Source of the DNA: Oreohelix idahoensis
Lineage: Eukaryota > Mollusca > Gastropoda > Stylommatophora > Oreohelicidae
DNA: 64,000 nucleotides
Direction of reading: 5' to 3'
Assembly: GCA_024509875.1 (NCBI GenBank)
Contig: JAMPIV010018789.1
Coordinates: 62,001-126,000, forward strand
Every line of letters begins with the position of its first letter. Positions within the stretch are counted from its first letter, which is position 1. Shown here piece by piece: positions 31,833-43,446 of the stretch. The translations under genes and the position numbers were made by a program. Below the pieces are notes generated by a model. It had not been told where the DNA came from, made no database searches, and saw only the letters and a list, made by a program, of their open reading frames with translations.

Positions 31833-33478
31833 ACAGACGTGAAAAAAAATATATCTATGGAATAGGGATCCTTTGGGACAAGCTGACCAACAGACGTATA
31901 TAAAGTTTATGTAAATTTTATTTATCATAAAGAAACTTCACAACTGCCATATATTGAATATTAAATCAAATACAATTAAACATAGGTTAATGAATTAATA
32001 AATAAAATGGACTCATAGGTGTAATCCTCCCTCCATCTGTTGAGACAAGATCCCGTTAGAAAAGAAGTTATTGACCCCCAAAGTGTCAAAGGTGTTTACG
32101 CTTTGTTCTAGGATTTCCCTCTACAATAAAGAACAGAGTTTATATGTTAATCTATTCTGAAAAAGACAGCATTAGCAAAACTTGCATTAAAAAATACAAA
32201 GTTAGTACATGGGTTATACAACGAAAGAATTACTCATCGCTGCTTTCTCTCACTCTGACAGACCTGTGATCACAACAAGTCACTCTTACCTAATAGGTGC
32301 TTTCACAACATCTTTAACAATCGTAAGGTACACCCAGCCCATCCAAGGTTTGGTTATTGGCGAGTCAAGCCCCAGTTTCTCCAAAGACTAATTAATTCAA
32401 ATGATGGGAAACGCTTGATTCGCTACTGTTAGTAGGATGCTGATTATGTCACTTCAATTTTTGTCCAGGTGGTAAAATAAATTAAGAGATCTAATGTTCA
32501 CAGTGTACAGTAGCTTGGAATCTTCAATCGTTAAATCGAGTGTCAGGTAAATAAATCTGTTCAGGATCGATCTTCTTCACAACACAGTGGTAGTTATTCA
32601 GGTAATGTCAAATGTTTGATTAGGTCGCCTGAATGTATATGAACTTGGGAAAAGAAATCTGGATATTCTTTAAGTCCAGTTAAAATTTATTCTTAATATT
32701 CTTTGGGTTTGTACTCTGTCTTATTCTAGGTGTAAAACACGAGGCCAGACAGGTCACCTTGAAAAAACCTGATATTTATATAAGAATGTTCTTTTGTAAG
32801 GTTATACTCAGATTCATATGGAAGCCGCTGGTAAGGTTTAGGGTTTGAAACAAATACTGTGTAAAGAGAAAAACATAAAAAATACTTAACCAATATATAT
32901 TATATACAATCCTATCCTTACCCCGCGTAACATATAATATATTTATCCACTTCGGTTATTTAACTTTAAATTATAAACTACAAGCTTAGAGCTTGTCTTA
33001 TCGTTTAAAAACTTCCGTGAAATAAACTCTAGTCATTTTAAAAAATCAGTCATCATGAATTAGAAATAAATACATATTTCGTCAATACTCATGATGAATC
33101 AGTGCATTTACTTAGTTGGTTAAAATATTCTCTGACTGGTTACTATCAGGTAATAGAATTTATATTATAGCTGGAAGAGTTTAGCTAGAAATTATTATTT
33201 GTTCTGCATCCACTGCAACACAGTAAAACTTAGAGAAATATAAATGTCGGACCTATCTAGTAAATCGCTCTGCACAGGAACACTAGTAAAATATAATTGA
33301 CGATTTAACTAGTTAAATCACACTAACTACTATTAGATATAGTATTACCTTCACTCAAACTTCTAAGACTATTCTCCAACGAAAAATTAAGAACTTCACT
33401 TAAAACAAAGGATTCTAGAAATCGAGCTAGATGTCTTTACAGTTTGATGAGTACTGGATGAATTTAGTTAGACGGCTG

Positions 33479-33479
<1 letters not shown>
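31833..33479. other. Gene-free AT-rich stretch
   Basis: About 1.6 kb with only short chance ORFs. I see no domain, repeat partner or RNA gene. It could be intronic or intergenic. Confidence 0.5.
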
Positions 33480-33792
<313 letters not shown>

Positions 33793-33918
33793 CAAAGGGG
33801 ATATTACATTATAGACCGAAAACCAGACTCTCTGCCAGATGTTGGCACCTACGGGGAAATCGCTGCTGAAATTCTGGATTAAAGAAATCTACACCCTTTA
33901 CCCCTGCACTCTCTTTAG

Positions 33919-34086
33919 ATCAGGCGTAACGTAATTGACCAGACCGTGCGAGATTTCTTCGATCGTAAAATCACACAGTTTACCGCCCTGCAGACGAGGT
34001 CATTGAACGAAATCGAGCGAGCCCGTTCTCTGATCTGGCGATCTGCTGTGTTTAATTACTTATCAAACCACCGGATTCATGGAAAG
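33919..34086 (+). CDS. Possible internal exon of an unidentified host gene
   Basis: An open stretch of 168 nt (56 codons, phase 0) is bounded by a good acceptor, 'ctgcactctctttag' ending at 33918, and a donor, 'ggaaag|gtaata' at 34086/34087. The translation starts IRRNVIDQTVRDFFDRK and ends FNYLSNHRIHGK; it is helix-like and charged. Base composition is more balanced than the AT-rich flanks, which also supports coding. No family is recognised, and no partner exon was found in the window. It could be chance. Confidence 0.35.
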
Positions 34087-34099
34087 GTAATAAAAATGT

Positions 34100-34714
34100 C
34101 TCTCCTTGGTTCCCAATATCTACTCAAATTTATTTCCCCTGATACTGTCCAACGAAAAATACGTTAAAAGTAAACGCCACCTTCCTATTTTGTGTGACTT
34201 TACAACGATTCTCGATCGCTGGCGTTTATAATTAAATGTAACCGGCTCAGGTTAGCTAATACGTCTACTCGTAAACCTCTCATCAAAGGAAATAGCGAAC
34301 CGCAATAAACTGTGCTAAATTAGAACAAGAGACAGATTCTGGGTGTAGGAGGGTTTAAGTTAACAAAAAGTACATATGTGAAGGTCAGGTAAAAGAAAAG
34401 TGTAGATAATAGAAAGATATATGAAAGTTATTTTCATAAAATGTCACACCTTGTTTGGCCACTTATCTGGTAAATTGAAGCCGGTTCCACTCTTGTCGTG
34501 GAAGGAAAGATTAACTGAACTTCCTCCAGGCAGTAAGCACTTGGTGACTTGCCCTCTGAACTCAAAAGGCGCTTGCACAAGTAGTTCCTTCAGTAGTGGC
34601 TGACTCTTTTATGTGTATTTGAGGATACAGGATATAACCTGAAACATATTGGATTACCCACTATATTCTCTATCACTATCCCTTTATTATAGAGGTAGGG
34701 GATGTGAGACAATT
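34100..34714. other. No gene recognised
   Basis: Short chance ORFs only. If 33919-34086 is an exon, this would be the start of its downstream intron. Confidence 0.4.
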
Positions 34715-35114
34715 TTCAGACAATGTGCAAGCAGACGCACAGGGCACAATAGCAGTAATAATACAATCCAGCTCACCGTGAATATATCTTACTCTAATTC
34801 CTTGGTTATAGCTTTCTGTCCATGATTCGCCTCCATACATTTATTAGGTCGTGAGTAAAATACTAAGTGATATCTCAAACAATACTGTAAAGTAATTCTT
34901 TTCATCCTTTCCTATGTTCCTGATGTGTGGTCCATTCCTTCAAGAAATAATTCTTTAAATACTTTTCTAAAACTATAGACACACTTTTGCTACCATTCTC
35001 AATTTATTTGAATATACACAGGCTTTGCGTTTTCCCTCCAGAAATTTACACGGTAGTTCAAACACATCTACACACTTCCTAACGCACACTGTAATTAATC
35101 AAGAGAAATACATA

Positions 35115-35191
<77 letters not shown>

Positions 35192-35890
35192 TTTCTTACC
35201 CTCAGGCACATGCAGTCGATCTGTTAATGGTTATAATGGTCTGCTCTCAGATACAGAAGCCAAAGGTACTCTTCATTAACACTTTATGCGCTCTCTGTGA
35301 TTTTCAAATATTATGGCCTCGATTTGCATGATGCAGGGTCTTATATAGGTCACATCCAGCGACAGAGATAACAACTGCCGAAGTGTGCTTGATTTCCCAA
35401 CATGTATGCATAATTTGTCTTGATGTGCAAATATGAAAATCTAAGATTTTATTTATCTTCCTTATTCCTGGAGCGATTTTCTTCATCTAAGGCTTAAAAT
35501 ATGCCCGGAATTTATCTTCATCTATCTAAATACTTGACTTTATATTACATTCTTTAGTTTTATTCTATGCGTAGCCTAAACAGCAACATTTTTTACTTGC
35601 CTTATGTCTCGATGCATTAGACTCGAGATTTCTCCAGTAATATAGCATTTCCCATGGACGTCTTTGCACAGACTTATAGATGAACATTCCTATGTGTGAT
35701 TTCTTGACCTCTGCCATGTTGTACCTTGCTCATAAGTCTGTAGTTAAATTCCATATCCAACGGGTTTGCACAGATCTGAGACTCCATGCTGGCCTAATCG
35801 TTATTTGTAAACAACCGAATAAAGACGGCGTTTCATTGGTTCTGCTATCCTATAGTATTTATAAAGTATGGCGTTCCGTTTGGATAAAGA
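34715..35890. repeat. Old duplicated segment, copy II (uninterrupted)
   Basis: Aligns with 1-220 plus 4353-5559. It lacks the LINE, the LINE-tail insertion and element B, so it preserves the pre-insertion arrangement. Identity is moderate, with many small differences, so the duplication is old. Confidence 0.7.
35119..35188. repeat. (TA)n microsatellite
   Basis: About 70 bp, at the equivalent place to 4563-4640 in copy I. Confidence 0.96.
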
Positions 35891-36037
35891 ATGACGGGTT
35901 TTTAATCAGACTTCATGATTAATTCGAGAAGACTAGGCACCCGATCTCGCTACTCATGAGATCGGGAAAGGGGGGAAGGAGGGGGGCATGACATCATTAG
36001 GATCGACTGGTTCTGAAAAAAAAGTCATCAAATATAT

Positions 36038-36112
36038 TCCCTGGGAAACGAACCCGGTAGCTTTAGAATTAGAGTCGGATGCCATACCTCTTAGCCACTT
36101 CGATCCCCTCAA
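36038..36112 (-). repeat. tRNA-like sequence, probably a SINE head
   Basis: The minus strand has an A-box-like GTGGCTAAGAGGTATGG and a B-box GGGTTCGTTTCCC 45-50 nt later. The acceptor and anticodon stems do not pair, so it is not a working tRNA gene. Confidence 0.45.
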
Positions 36113-37380
36113 AACTATTATTACCCCATCAATGTTATTTGATATTGTTTAATAACTTCACGCCAGAAGTGTCTAGGACAAAAGATCAGAATATAGAGTA
36201 GGCTGTTTCATTAGATCAATCTACAACACAGAAAGAAAATCACATATACTCTTCTAGCATTCTGCATACAAGGAACATAATAACAAAACATTTGTGGGCA
36301 TTGCTGTCACACTTTATTCTTTTACGACATAATAAACATATACTACTATAATTTTTTTTTTTATTTATTTCTATTGGCGAAAAATTAAGGCTATCAATAC
36401 AAAAACTTCCCGTGTATTGTACACAAATTTGTCAACAGGAACACACAACTTATCATTTTTAATGGATTTTGAAATTAGAGTGTGAAGCTTAAACGCGTTT
36501 TTTCGTTTACTTGTTTGTGTTAAATGGCCATCTCACTGATCGATATTATTTATTCACTTACATTTTATTAGAACAATTAAATTGCGCACTGTGTAGGATA
36601 TGCCAGAGTCGTCTCTATGTTGTCTGAACCGTTTATTTTAATTTTTTTTTTGTGTGCACTATTCCGTGATTTTTATTACTGTTGGTTTTCTCTCATTTTT
36701 TCTTTTTTTTTAATCAAATAACCTCGGTAAGCAGATGTTAATAAATTTATTAATAAATTAATGAAATTTCGACTCAAATTCCTGCATATTGCCTTAACGC
36801 CGTTCCAGTTATATATGGAGTCCAGAAGCTTAGATGTGTAATTAAATAAATAATAATTCCATACAAGAAGTTGCTAACTAAACATTAGAGATGCAGATGA
36901 TTTATTACCATATAATAACCTCCATCTTTTTGCAGATAGAAAATACACAACGTCAGTATTCGTGTAATAATCTCAAAGTTCAAAAGTTTGTTACAACTTA
37001 GAGCGCTTGTTAAATCATTACCTGTAGCGTGAACAGATACACGTTTTGTTCCCGGGTGGGTCTTAAATGAGACAAAACGAGAACAGGACTAATGTTCCCT
37101 CTGTCATGTCGTGCTGTATGACTAATGTGAAGTTGTACATGCAGCTAGCATTCATAATGTCAAACAAAATGTCACAGAAACCACACATGCAAGAACATGT
37201 GAATACATGGTGCGTGAAGGAACATGGCGATGATAATTGATACGCCATTATATAATGGGAGAATATCTTTCAACATGACTGAAGCTTCTATATTGTTTCC
37301 CAAATGTCTGCCTGGTGTGGCCATTTGGTTTGTCAGACATGCTTAAACTGTAATCGTCATTTACATATGTTGATTTATCG
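36113..37380. other. Gene-free AT-rich stretch with one dispersed repeat
   Basis: Positions 36897-36970 ('tttattaccatat...cacaacgtcagtattc') recur at 47723-47797 with about 85-90% identity by eye. I see nothing else. Confidence 0.45.
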
Positions 37381-37384
37381 CTAG

Positions 37385-37857
37385 TTGTATACCGCACCAC
37401 CTATGTCTCAGTCTTGACATATGGATGCGATTCAATGGCAATAACTACAACCCACAAAAGCCAGATCCAAACCTCAGAAATGAGGTATTTGAGAAAGGTG
37501 AATGAAGTAACAAGAAGACACATGGTCCGCAACCAGACGAAACGTCATAGCCTGAAAACCCAACCGCTGCAGACAGTGGAACAGTCCCAACTAAGATGGT
37601 TTGGCCCAGTCTGCAGAATATGAGAAGATCGGCTACCAAGACAAGCATGGGAAGCTAATAGCCAGGGATCCAAACCTCCAGGACGACCCAGAGTCCGCTG
37701 GGAGGACAACATTAGACAATCTTTGAAGGACCGAGGACTATAATGAAACCAGGCCAGGAGGAAGAAAGCCGATAGGATAGTATGGCGCTCTCTCTCTTCT
37801 AAACATCTTCATCTCACGGTAGAAAAGGAACAACTAAATAAGTAAGTAAGTAAGATT
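37385..37857 (+). pseudogene. Decayed LINE 3' fragment ending in (TAAG)n
   Basis: The translation contains VLTYGCDSMAITTTHKSQIQ, EMRYLRKVNEVTRRHMVRNQ, QLRWFGPVC, LPRQAW and PGRPRVRWEDNIRQSLKDRG. This is the conserved tail after the RT of an APE-type LINE (usual forms LTYGSE.W, RW.GHV, GRP...W). Stops interrupt it at about 37621 and 37742. The 3' end is 'aagtaagtaagtaag', a simple-repeat tail. The same ending occurs at 47315-47396, so this is a distinct LINE family. Confidence 0.8.
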
Positions 37858-38056
37858 TAAATTTAATACTTGTTTCCACTAAAAAAGATTATGTTGATTG
37901 TTTCTTTTTATTTTAATGAAGAACTTTACGTTGTAACAGAAAACTTTACCCCTTAAAGTGATTTAGCTTGTACAGTTTTACGGTGTACCGAGCACACTAT
38001 ACCTTACTGTTTACAACGTTTCTAATTAAACAAGCTTTAAAAGTAGAGAAAACATA

Positions 38057-38071
38057 CTAAATATCGATATT
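38057..38071. repeat. 15-bp direct repeat flanking the satellite, left
   Basis: CTAAATATCGATATT is repeated exactly at 43062-43076 on the other side of the array. Confidence 0.88.
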
Positions 38072-41000
38072 TATTACAAATAAGGGAGGGAAACCTGAGG
38101 CCTGTAAACAGTAAATTAATATGAAATTAATATGAAACAAATATAAAGGTATGTTATCAGGCACTCGCAGGAAATAAAGAAGTAGAACACCAGACAACAG
38201 AAAAACAACAGACATGAGTGGCTTACCCAGGATTTGAACACTGGACCTTCCGTGCGACAACCCCGCCTAGCCATGCAAGCGAATCACACTATCCGCTCTG
38301 CCATCTACGCATCATCAAAAAATGATGTTTCAATGGCAGGTCAATAGTGCGAACCACAATACACGACACCAGAAGTCCTCCATGGGCAGTTCAGCCTATT
38401 AATGACGCAATCACTTCTGTTGTATTTCTATCAAGCAGTATAGGCCGAATCCAACAAGACCCTTAGGACCTTAATACTGTGTCCAGTAAATGATAGTAGA
38501 CTAGAACAGTGAGAACAGGATAGTGGGTAGGTTTGGTATTGTACAAACATTTATTACAAATAAGGGAGGGAAACCTGAGGCCTGTAAACAGTAAATTAAT
38601 ATGAAATTAATATGAAACAAATATAAAGGTATGTTATCAGGCACTCGCAGGAAATAAAGAAGTAGAACACCAGACAACAGAAAAACAACAGACATGAGTG
38701 GCTTACCCAGGATTTGAACACTGGACCTTCCGTGCGACAACCCCGCCTAGCCATGCAAGCGAATCACACTATCCGCTCTGCCATCTACGCATCATCAAAA
38801 AATGATGTTTCAATGGCAGGTCAATAGTGCGAACCACAATACACGACACCAGAAGTCCTCCATGGGCAGTTCAGCCTATTAATGACGCAATCACTTCTGT
38901 TGTATTTCTATCAAGCAGTATAGGCCGAATCCAACAAGACCCTTAGGACCTTAATACTGTGTCCAGTAAATGATAGTAGACTAGAACAGTGAGAACAGGA
39001 TAGTGGGTAGGTTTGGTATTGTACAAACATTTATTACAAATAAGGGAGGGAAACCTGAGGCCTGTAAACAGTAAATTAATATGAAATTAATATGAAACAA
39101 ATATAAAGGTATGTTATCAGGCACTCGCAGGAAATAAAGAAGTAGAACACCAGACAACAGAAAAACAACAGACATGAGTGGCTTACCCAGGATTTGAACA
39201 CTGGACCTTCCGTGCGACAACCCCGCCTAGCCATGCAAGCGAATCACACTATCCGCTCTGCCATCTACGCATCATCAAAAAATGATGTTTCAATGGCAGG
39301 TCAATAGTGCGAACCACAATACACGACACCAGAAGTCCTCCATGGGCAGTTCAGCCTATTAATGACGCAATCACTTCTGTTGTATTTCTATCAAGCAGTA
39401 TAGGCCGAATCCAACAAGACCCTTAGGACCTTAATACTGTGTCCAGTAAATGATAGTAGACTAGAACAGTGAGAACAGGATAGTGGGTAGGTTTGGTATT
39501 GTACAAACATTTATTACAAATAAGGGAGGGAAACCTGAGGCCTGTAAACAGTAAATTAATATGAAATTAATATGAAACAAATATAAAGGTATGTTATCAG
39601 GCACTCGCAGGAAATAAAGAAGTAGAACACCAGACAACAGAAAAACAACAGACATGAGTGGCTTACCCAGGATTTGAACACTGGACCTTCCGTGCGACAA
39701 CCCCGCCTAGCCATGCAAGCGAATCACACTATCCGCTCTGCCATCTACGCATCATCAAAAAATGATGTTTCAATGGCAGGTCAATAGTGCGAACCACAAT
39801 ACACGACACCAGAAGTCCTCCATGGGCAGTTCAGCCTATTAATGACGCAATCACTTCTGTTGTATTTCTATCAAGCAGTATAGGCCGAATCCAACAAGAC
39901 CCTTAGGACCTTAATACTGTGTCCAGTAAATGATAGTAGACTAGAACAGTGAGAACAGGATAGTGGGTAGGTTTGGTATTGTACAAACATTTATTACAAA
40001 TAAGGGAGGGAAACCTGAGGCCTGTAAACAGTAAATTAATATGAAATTAATATGAAACAAATATAAAGGTATGTTATCAGGCACTCGCAGGAAATAAAGA
40101 AGTAGAACACCAGACAACAGAAAAACAACAGACATGAGTGGCTTACCCAGGATTTGAACACTGGACCTTCCGTGCGACAACCCCGCCTAGCCATGCAAGC
40201 GAATCACACTATCCGCTCTGCCATCTACGCATCATCAAAAAATGATGTTTCAATGGCAGGTCAATAGTGCGAACCACAATACACGACACCAGAAGTCCTC
40301 CATGGGCAGTTCAGCCTATTAATGACGCAATCACTTCTGTTGTATTTCTATCAAGCAGTATAGGCCGAATCCAACAAGACCCTTAGGACCTTAATACTGT
40401 GTCCAGTAAATGATAGTAGACTAGAACAGTGAGAACAGGATAGTGGGTAGGTTTGGTATTGTACAAACATTTATTACAAATAAGGGAGGGAAACCTGAGG
40501 CCTGTAAACAGTAAATTAATATGAAATTAATATGAAACAAATATAAAGGTATGTTATCAGGCACTCGCAGGAAATAAAGAAGTAGAACACCAGACAACAG
40601 AAAAACAACAGACATGAGTGGCTTACCCAGGATTTGAACACTGGACCTTCCGTGCGACAACCCCGCCTAGCCATGCAAGCGAATCACACTATCCGCTCTG
40701 CCATCTACGCATCATCAAAAAATGATGTTTCAATGGCAGGTCAATAGTGCGAACCACAATACACGACACCAGAAGTCCTCCATGGGCAGTTCAGCCTATT
40801 AATGACGCAATCACTTCTGTTGTATTTCTATCAAGCAGTATAGGCCGAATCCAACAAGACCCTTAGGACCTTAATACTGTGTCCAGTAAATGATAGTAGA
40901 CTAGAACAGTGAGAACAGGATAGTGGGTAGGTTTGGTATTGTACAAACATTTATTACAAATAAGGGAGGGAAACCTGAGGCCTGTAAACAGTAAATTAAT

Positions 41001-43061
41001 ATGAAATTAATATGAAACAAATATAAAGGTATGTTATCAGGCACTCGCAGGAAATAAAGAAGTAGAACACCAGACAACAGAAAAACAACAGACATGAGTG
41101 GCTTACCCAGGATTTGAACACTGGACCTTCCGTGCGAAAACCCCGCCTAGCCATGCAAGCGAATCACACTATCCGCTCTGCCATCTACGCATCATCAAAA
41201 AATGATGTTTCAATGGCAGGTCAATAGTGCGAACCACAATACACGACACCAGAAGTCCTCCATGGGCAGTTCAGCCTATTAATGACGCAATCACTTCTGT
41301 TGTATTTCTATCAAGCAGTATAGGCCGAATCCAACAAGACCCTTAGGACCTTAATACTGTGTCCAGTAAATGATAGTAGACTAGAACAGTGAGAACAGGA
41401 TAGTGGGTAGGTTTGGTATTGTACAAACATTTATTACAAATAAGGGAGGGAAACCTGAGGCCTGTAAACAGTAAATTAATATGAAATTAATATGAAACAA
41501 ATATAAAGGTATGTTATCAGGCACTCGCAGGAAATAAAGAAGTAGAACACCAGACAACAGAAAAACAACAGACATGAGTGGCTTACCCAGGATTTGAACA
41601 CTGGACCTTCCGTGCGACAACCCCGCCTAGCCATGCAAGCGAATCACACTATCCGCTCTGCCATCTACGCATCATCAAAAAATGATGTTTCAATGGCAGG
41701 TCAATAGTGCGAACCACAATACACGACACCAGAAGTCCTCCATGGGCAGTTCAGCCTATTAATGACGCAATCACTTCTGTTGTATTTCTATCAAGCAGTA
41801 TAGGCCGAATCCAACAAGACCCTTAGGACCTTAATACTGTGTCCAGTAAATGATAGTAGACTAGAACAGTGAGAACAGGATAGAGGGTAGGTTTGGTATT
41901 GTACAAACATTTATTACAAATAAGGGAGGGAAACCTGAGGCCTGTAAACAGTAAATTAATATGAAATTAATATGAAACAAATATAAAGGTATGTTATCAG
42001 GCACTCGCAGGAAATAAAGAAGTAGAACACCAGACAACAGAAAAACAACAGACATGAGTGGCTTACCCAGGATTTGAACACTGGACCTTCCGTGCGACAA
42101 CCCCGCCTAGCCATGCAAGCGAATCACACTATCCGCTCTGCCATCTACGCATCATCAAAAAATGATGTTTCAATGGCAGGTCAATAGTGCGAACCACAAT
42201 ACACGACACCAGAAGTCCTCCATGGGCAGTTCAGCCTATTAATGACGCAATCACTTCTGTTGTATTTCTATCAAGCAGTATAGGCCGAATCCAACAAGAC
42301 CCTTAGGACCTTAATACTGTGTCCAGTAATTGATAGTAGACTAGAACAGTGAGAACAGGATAGTGGGTAGGTTTGGTATTGTACAAACATTTATTACAAA
42401 TAAGGGAGGGAAACCTGAGGCCTGTAAACAGTAAATTAATATGAAATTAATATGAAACAAATATAAAGGTATGTTATCAGGCACTCGCAGGAAATAAAGA
42501 AGTAGAACACCAGACAACAGAAAAACAACAGACATGAGTGGCTTACCCAGGATTTGAACACTGGACCTTCCGTGCGACAACCCCGCCTAGCCATGCAAGC
42601 GAATCACACTATCCGCTCTGCCATCTACGCATCATCAAAAAATGATGTTTCAATGGCAGGTCAATAGTGCGAACCACAATACACGACACCAGAAGTCCTC
42701 CATGGGCAGTTCAGCCTATTAATGACGCAATCACTTCTGTTGTATTTCTATCAAGCAGTATAGGCCGAATCCAACAAGACCCTTAGGACCTTAATACTGT
42801 GTCCAGTAAATGATAGTAGACTAGAACAGTGAGAACAGGATAGTGGGTAGGTTTGGTATTGTACAAACATTTATTACAAATAAGGGAGGGAAACCTGAGG
42901 CCTGTAAACAGTAAATTAATATGAAATTAATATGAAACAAATATATAGGTATGTTATCAGGCACTCGCAGGAAATAAAGAAGTAGAACACCAGACAACAG
43001 AAAAACAACAGACATGAGTGGCTTACCCAGGATTTGAACACTGGACCTTCCGTGGGACAAC
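38072..43061 (-). repeat. 480-bp tandem array (about 10.4 units) built on a tRNA-derived SINE
   Basis: The period is exactly 480 bp, seen for example in the recurrence of 'gagaacaggatagtgggtag' every 480 bp. Units are almost identical; I saw only about five single-base differences (near 41138, 41884, 42330, 42945 and 43055), all in the right half. Read on the minus strand, each unit holds a SINE: an A-box TGGCAGAGCGGATAGTG, a B-box GTTCAAATCC, and a body ending CCTTATTTGTAATAAA. This is followed by about 200 bp of unrelated sequence. The array starts with a complete SINE 3' end at the left and stops inside the tRNA-like head at the right. The repeated 79-codon ORFs are by-products and not genes. 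Confidence 0.95.
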
Positions 43062-43076
43062 CTAAATATCGATATT
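43062..43076. repeat. 15-bp direct repeat flanking the satellite, right
   Basis: Exact match to 38057-38071. Confidence 0.88.
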
Positions 43077-43446
43077 ACTTTAAATCAGTATATTGCTCAC
43101 CTACTGGCGTTGAACATAATACACCCGTGGCGTACTATTCAGCAGGATTAGGCCGGACTGAAAATTTAGTGATTGCCAATTTGACAAGAGCCAGAATGGC
43201 CTTAATTTTGACGGGCCCTACTCGACCAGACCGGGAATTGAATTTGTACCGGCCAAGCAGTATAGATTTTAAGTCCCTGCAGGGCTGTTTAACCAAATTA
43301 CCGTTAAAAAAACAAAACATAGGAGGATAAACATAATCATTGATTACATATATAATCTCTGAGAAAATCTAATCAGAGTTAGTAAAAACCAGTAATTTGT
43401 GACAACATGAATGCAGAATGAACTACACCTCAACAAATGTTAACCT
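43077..43446. other. Non-coding flank, downstream of the LRR gene
   Basis: Holds the 3' side of the minus-strand LRR exon. I see no AATAAA signal on the minus strand. A 98-codon plus-strand ORF that starts in the satellite is judged chance. Confidence 0.4.

Noticed and set aside
31611..31903. ORFs coding for (IY)n runs here and at 51169-51589 and 57620-57871
   Set aside because: They are translations of (TA)n microsatellites.
36038..36112. A functional tRNA gene
   Set aside because: A- and B-box-like parts are present but acceptor and anticodon stems do not pair. It is better called a SINE remnant.
38501..43060. Eleven repeated minus-strand ORFs of 64-79 codons
   Set aside because: They follow the 480-bp period of a non-coding satellite and overlap the tRNA-like SINE head. 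Reading frames are by-products of the repeat.
38072..43061. CRISPR-like array
   Set aside because: The units are identical along their full 480 bp with no variable spacers, and the DNA is clearly eukaryotic.
43034..43330. 98-codon plus-strand ORF
   Set aside because: It begins within the last satellite unit and crosses the insertion boundary, so it cannot be an old gene.
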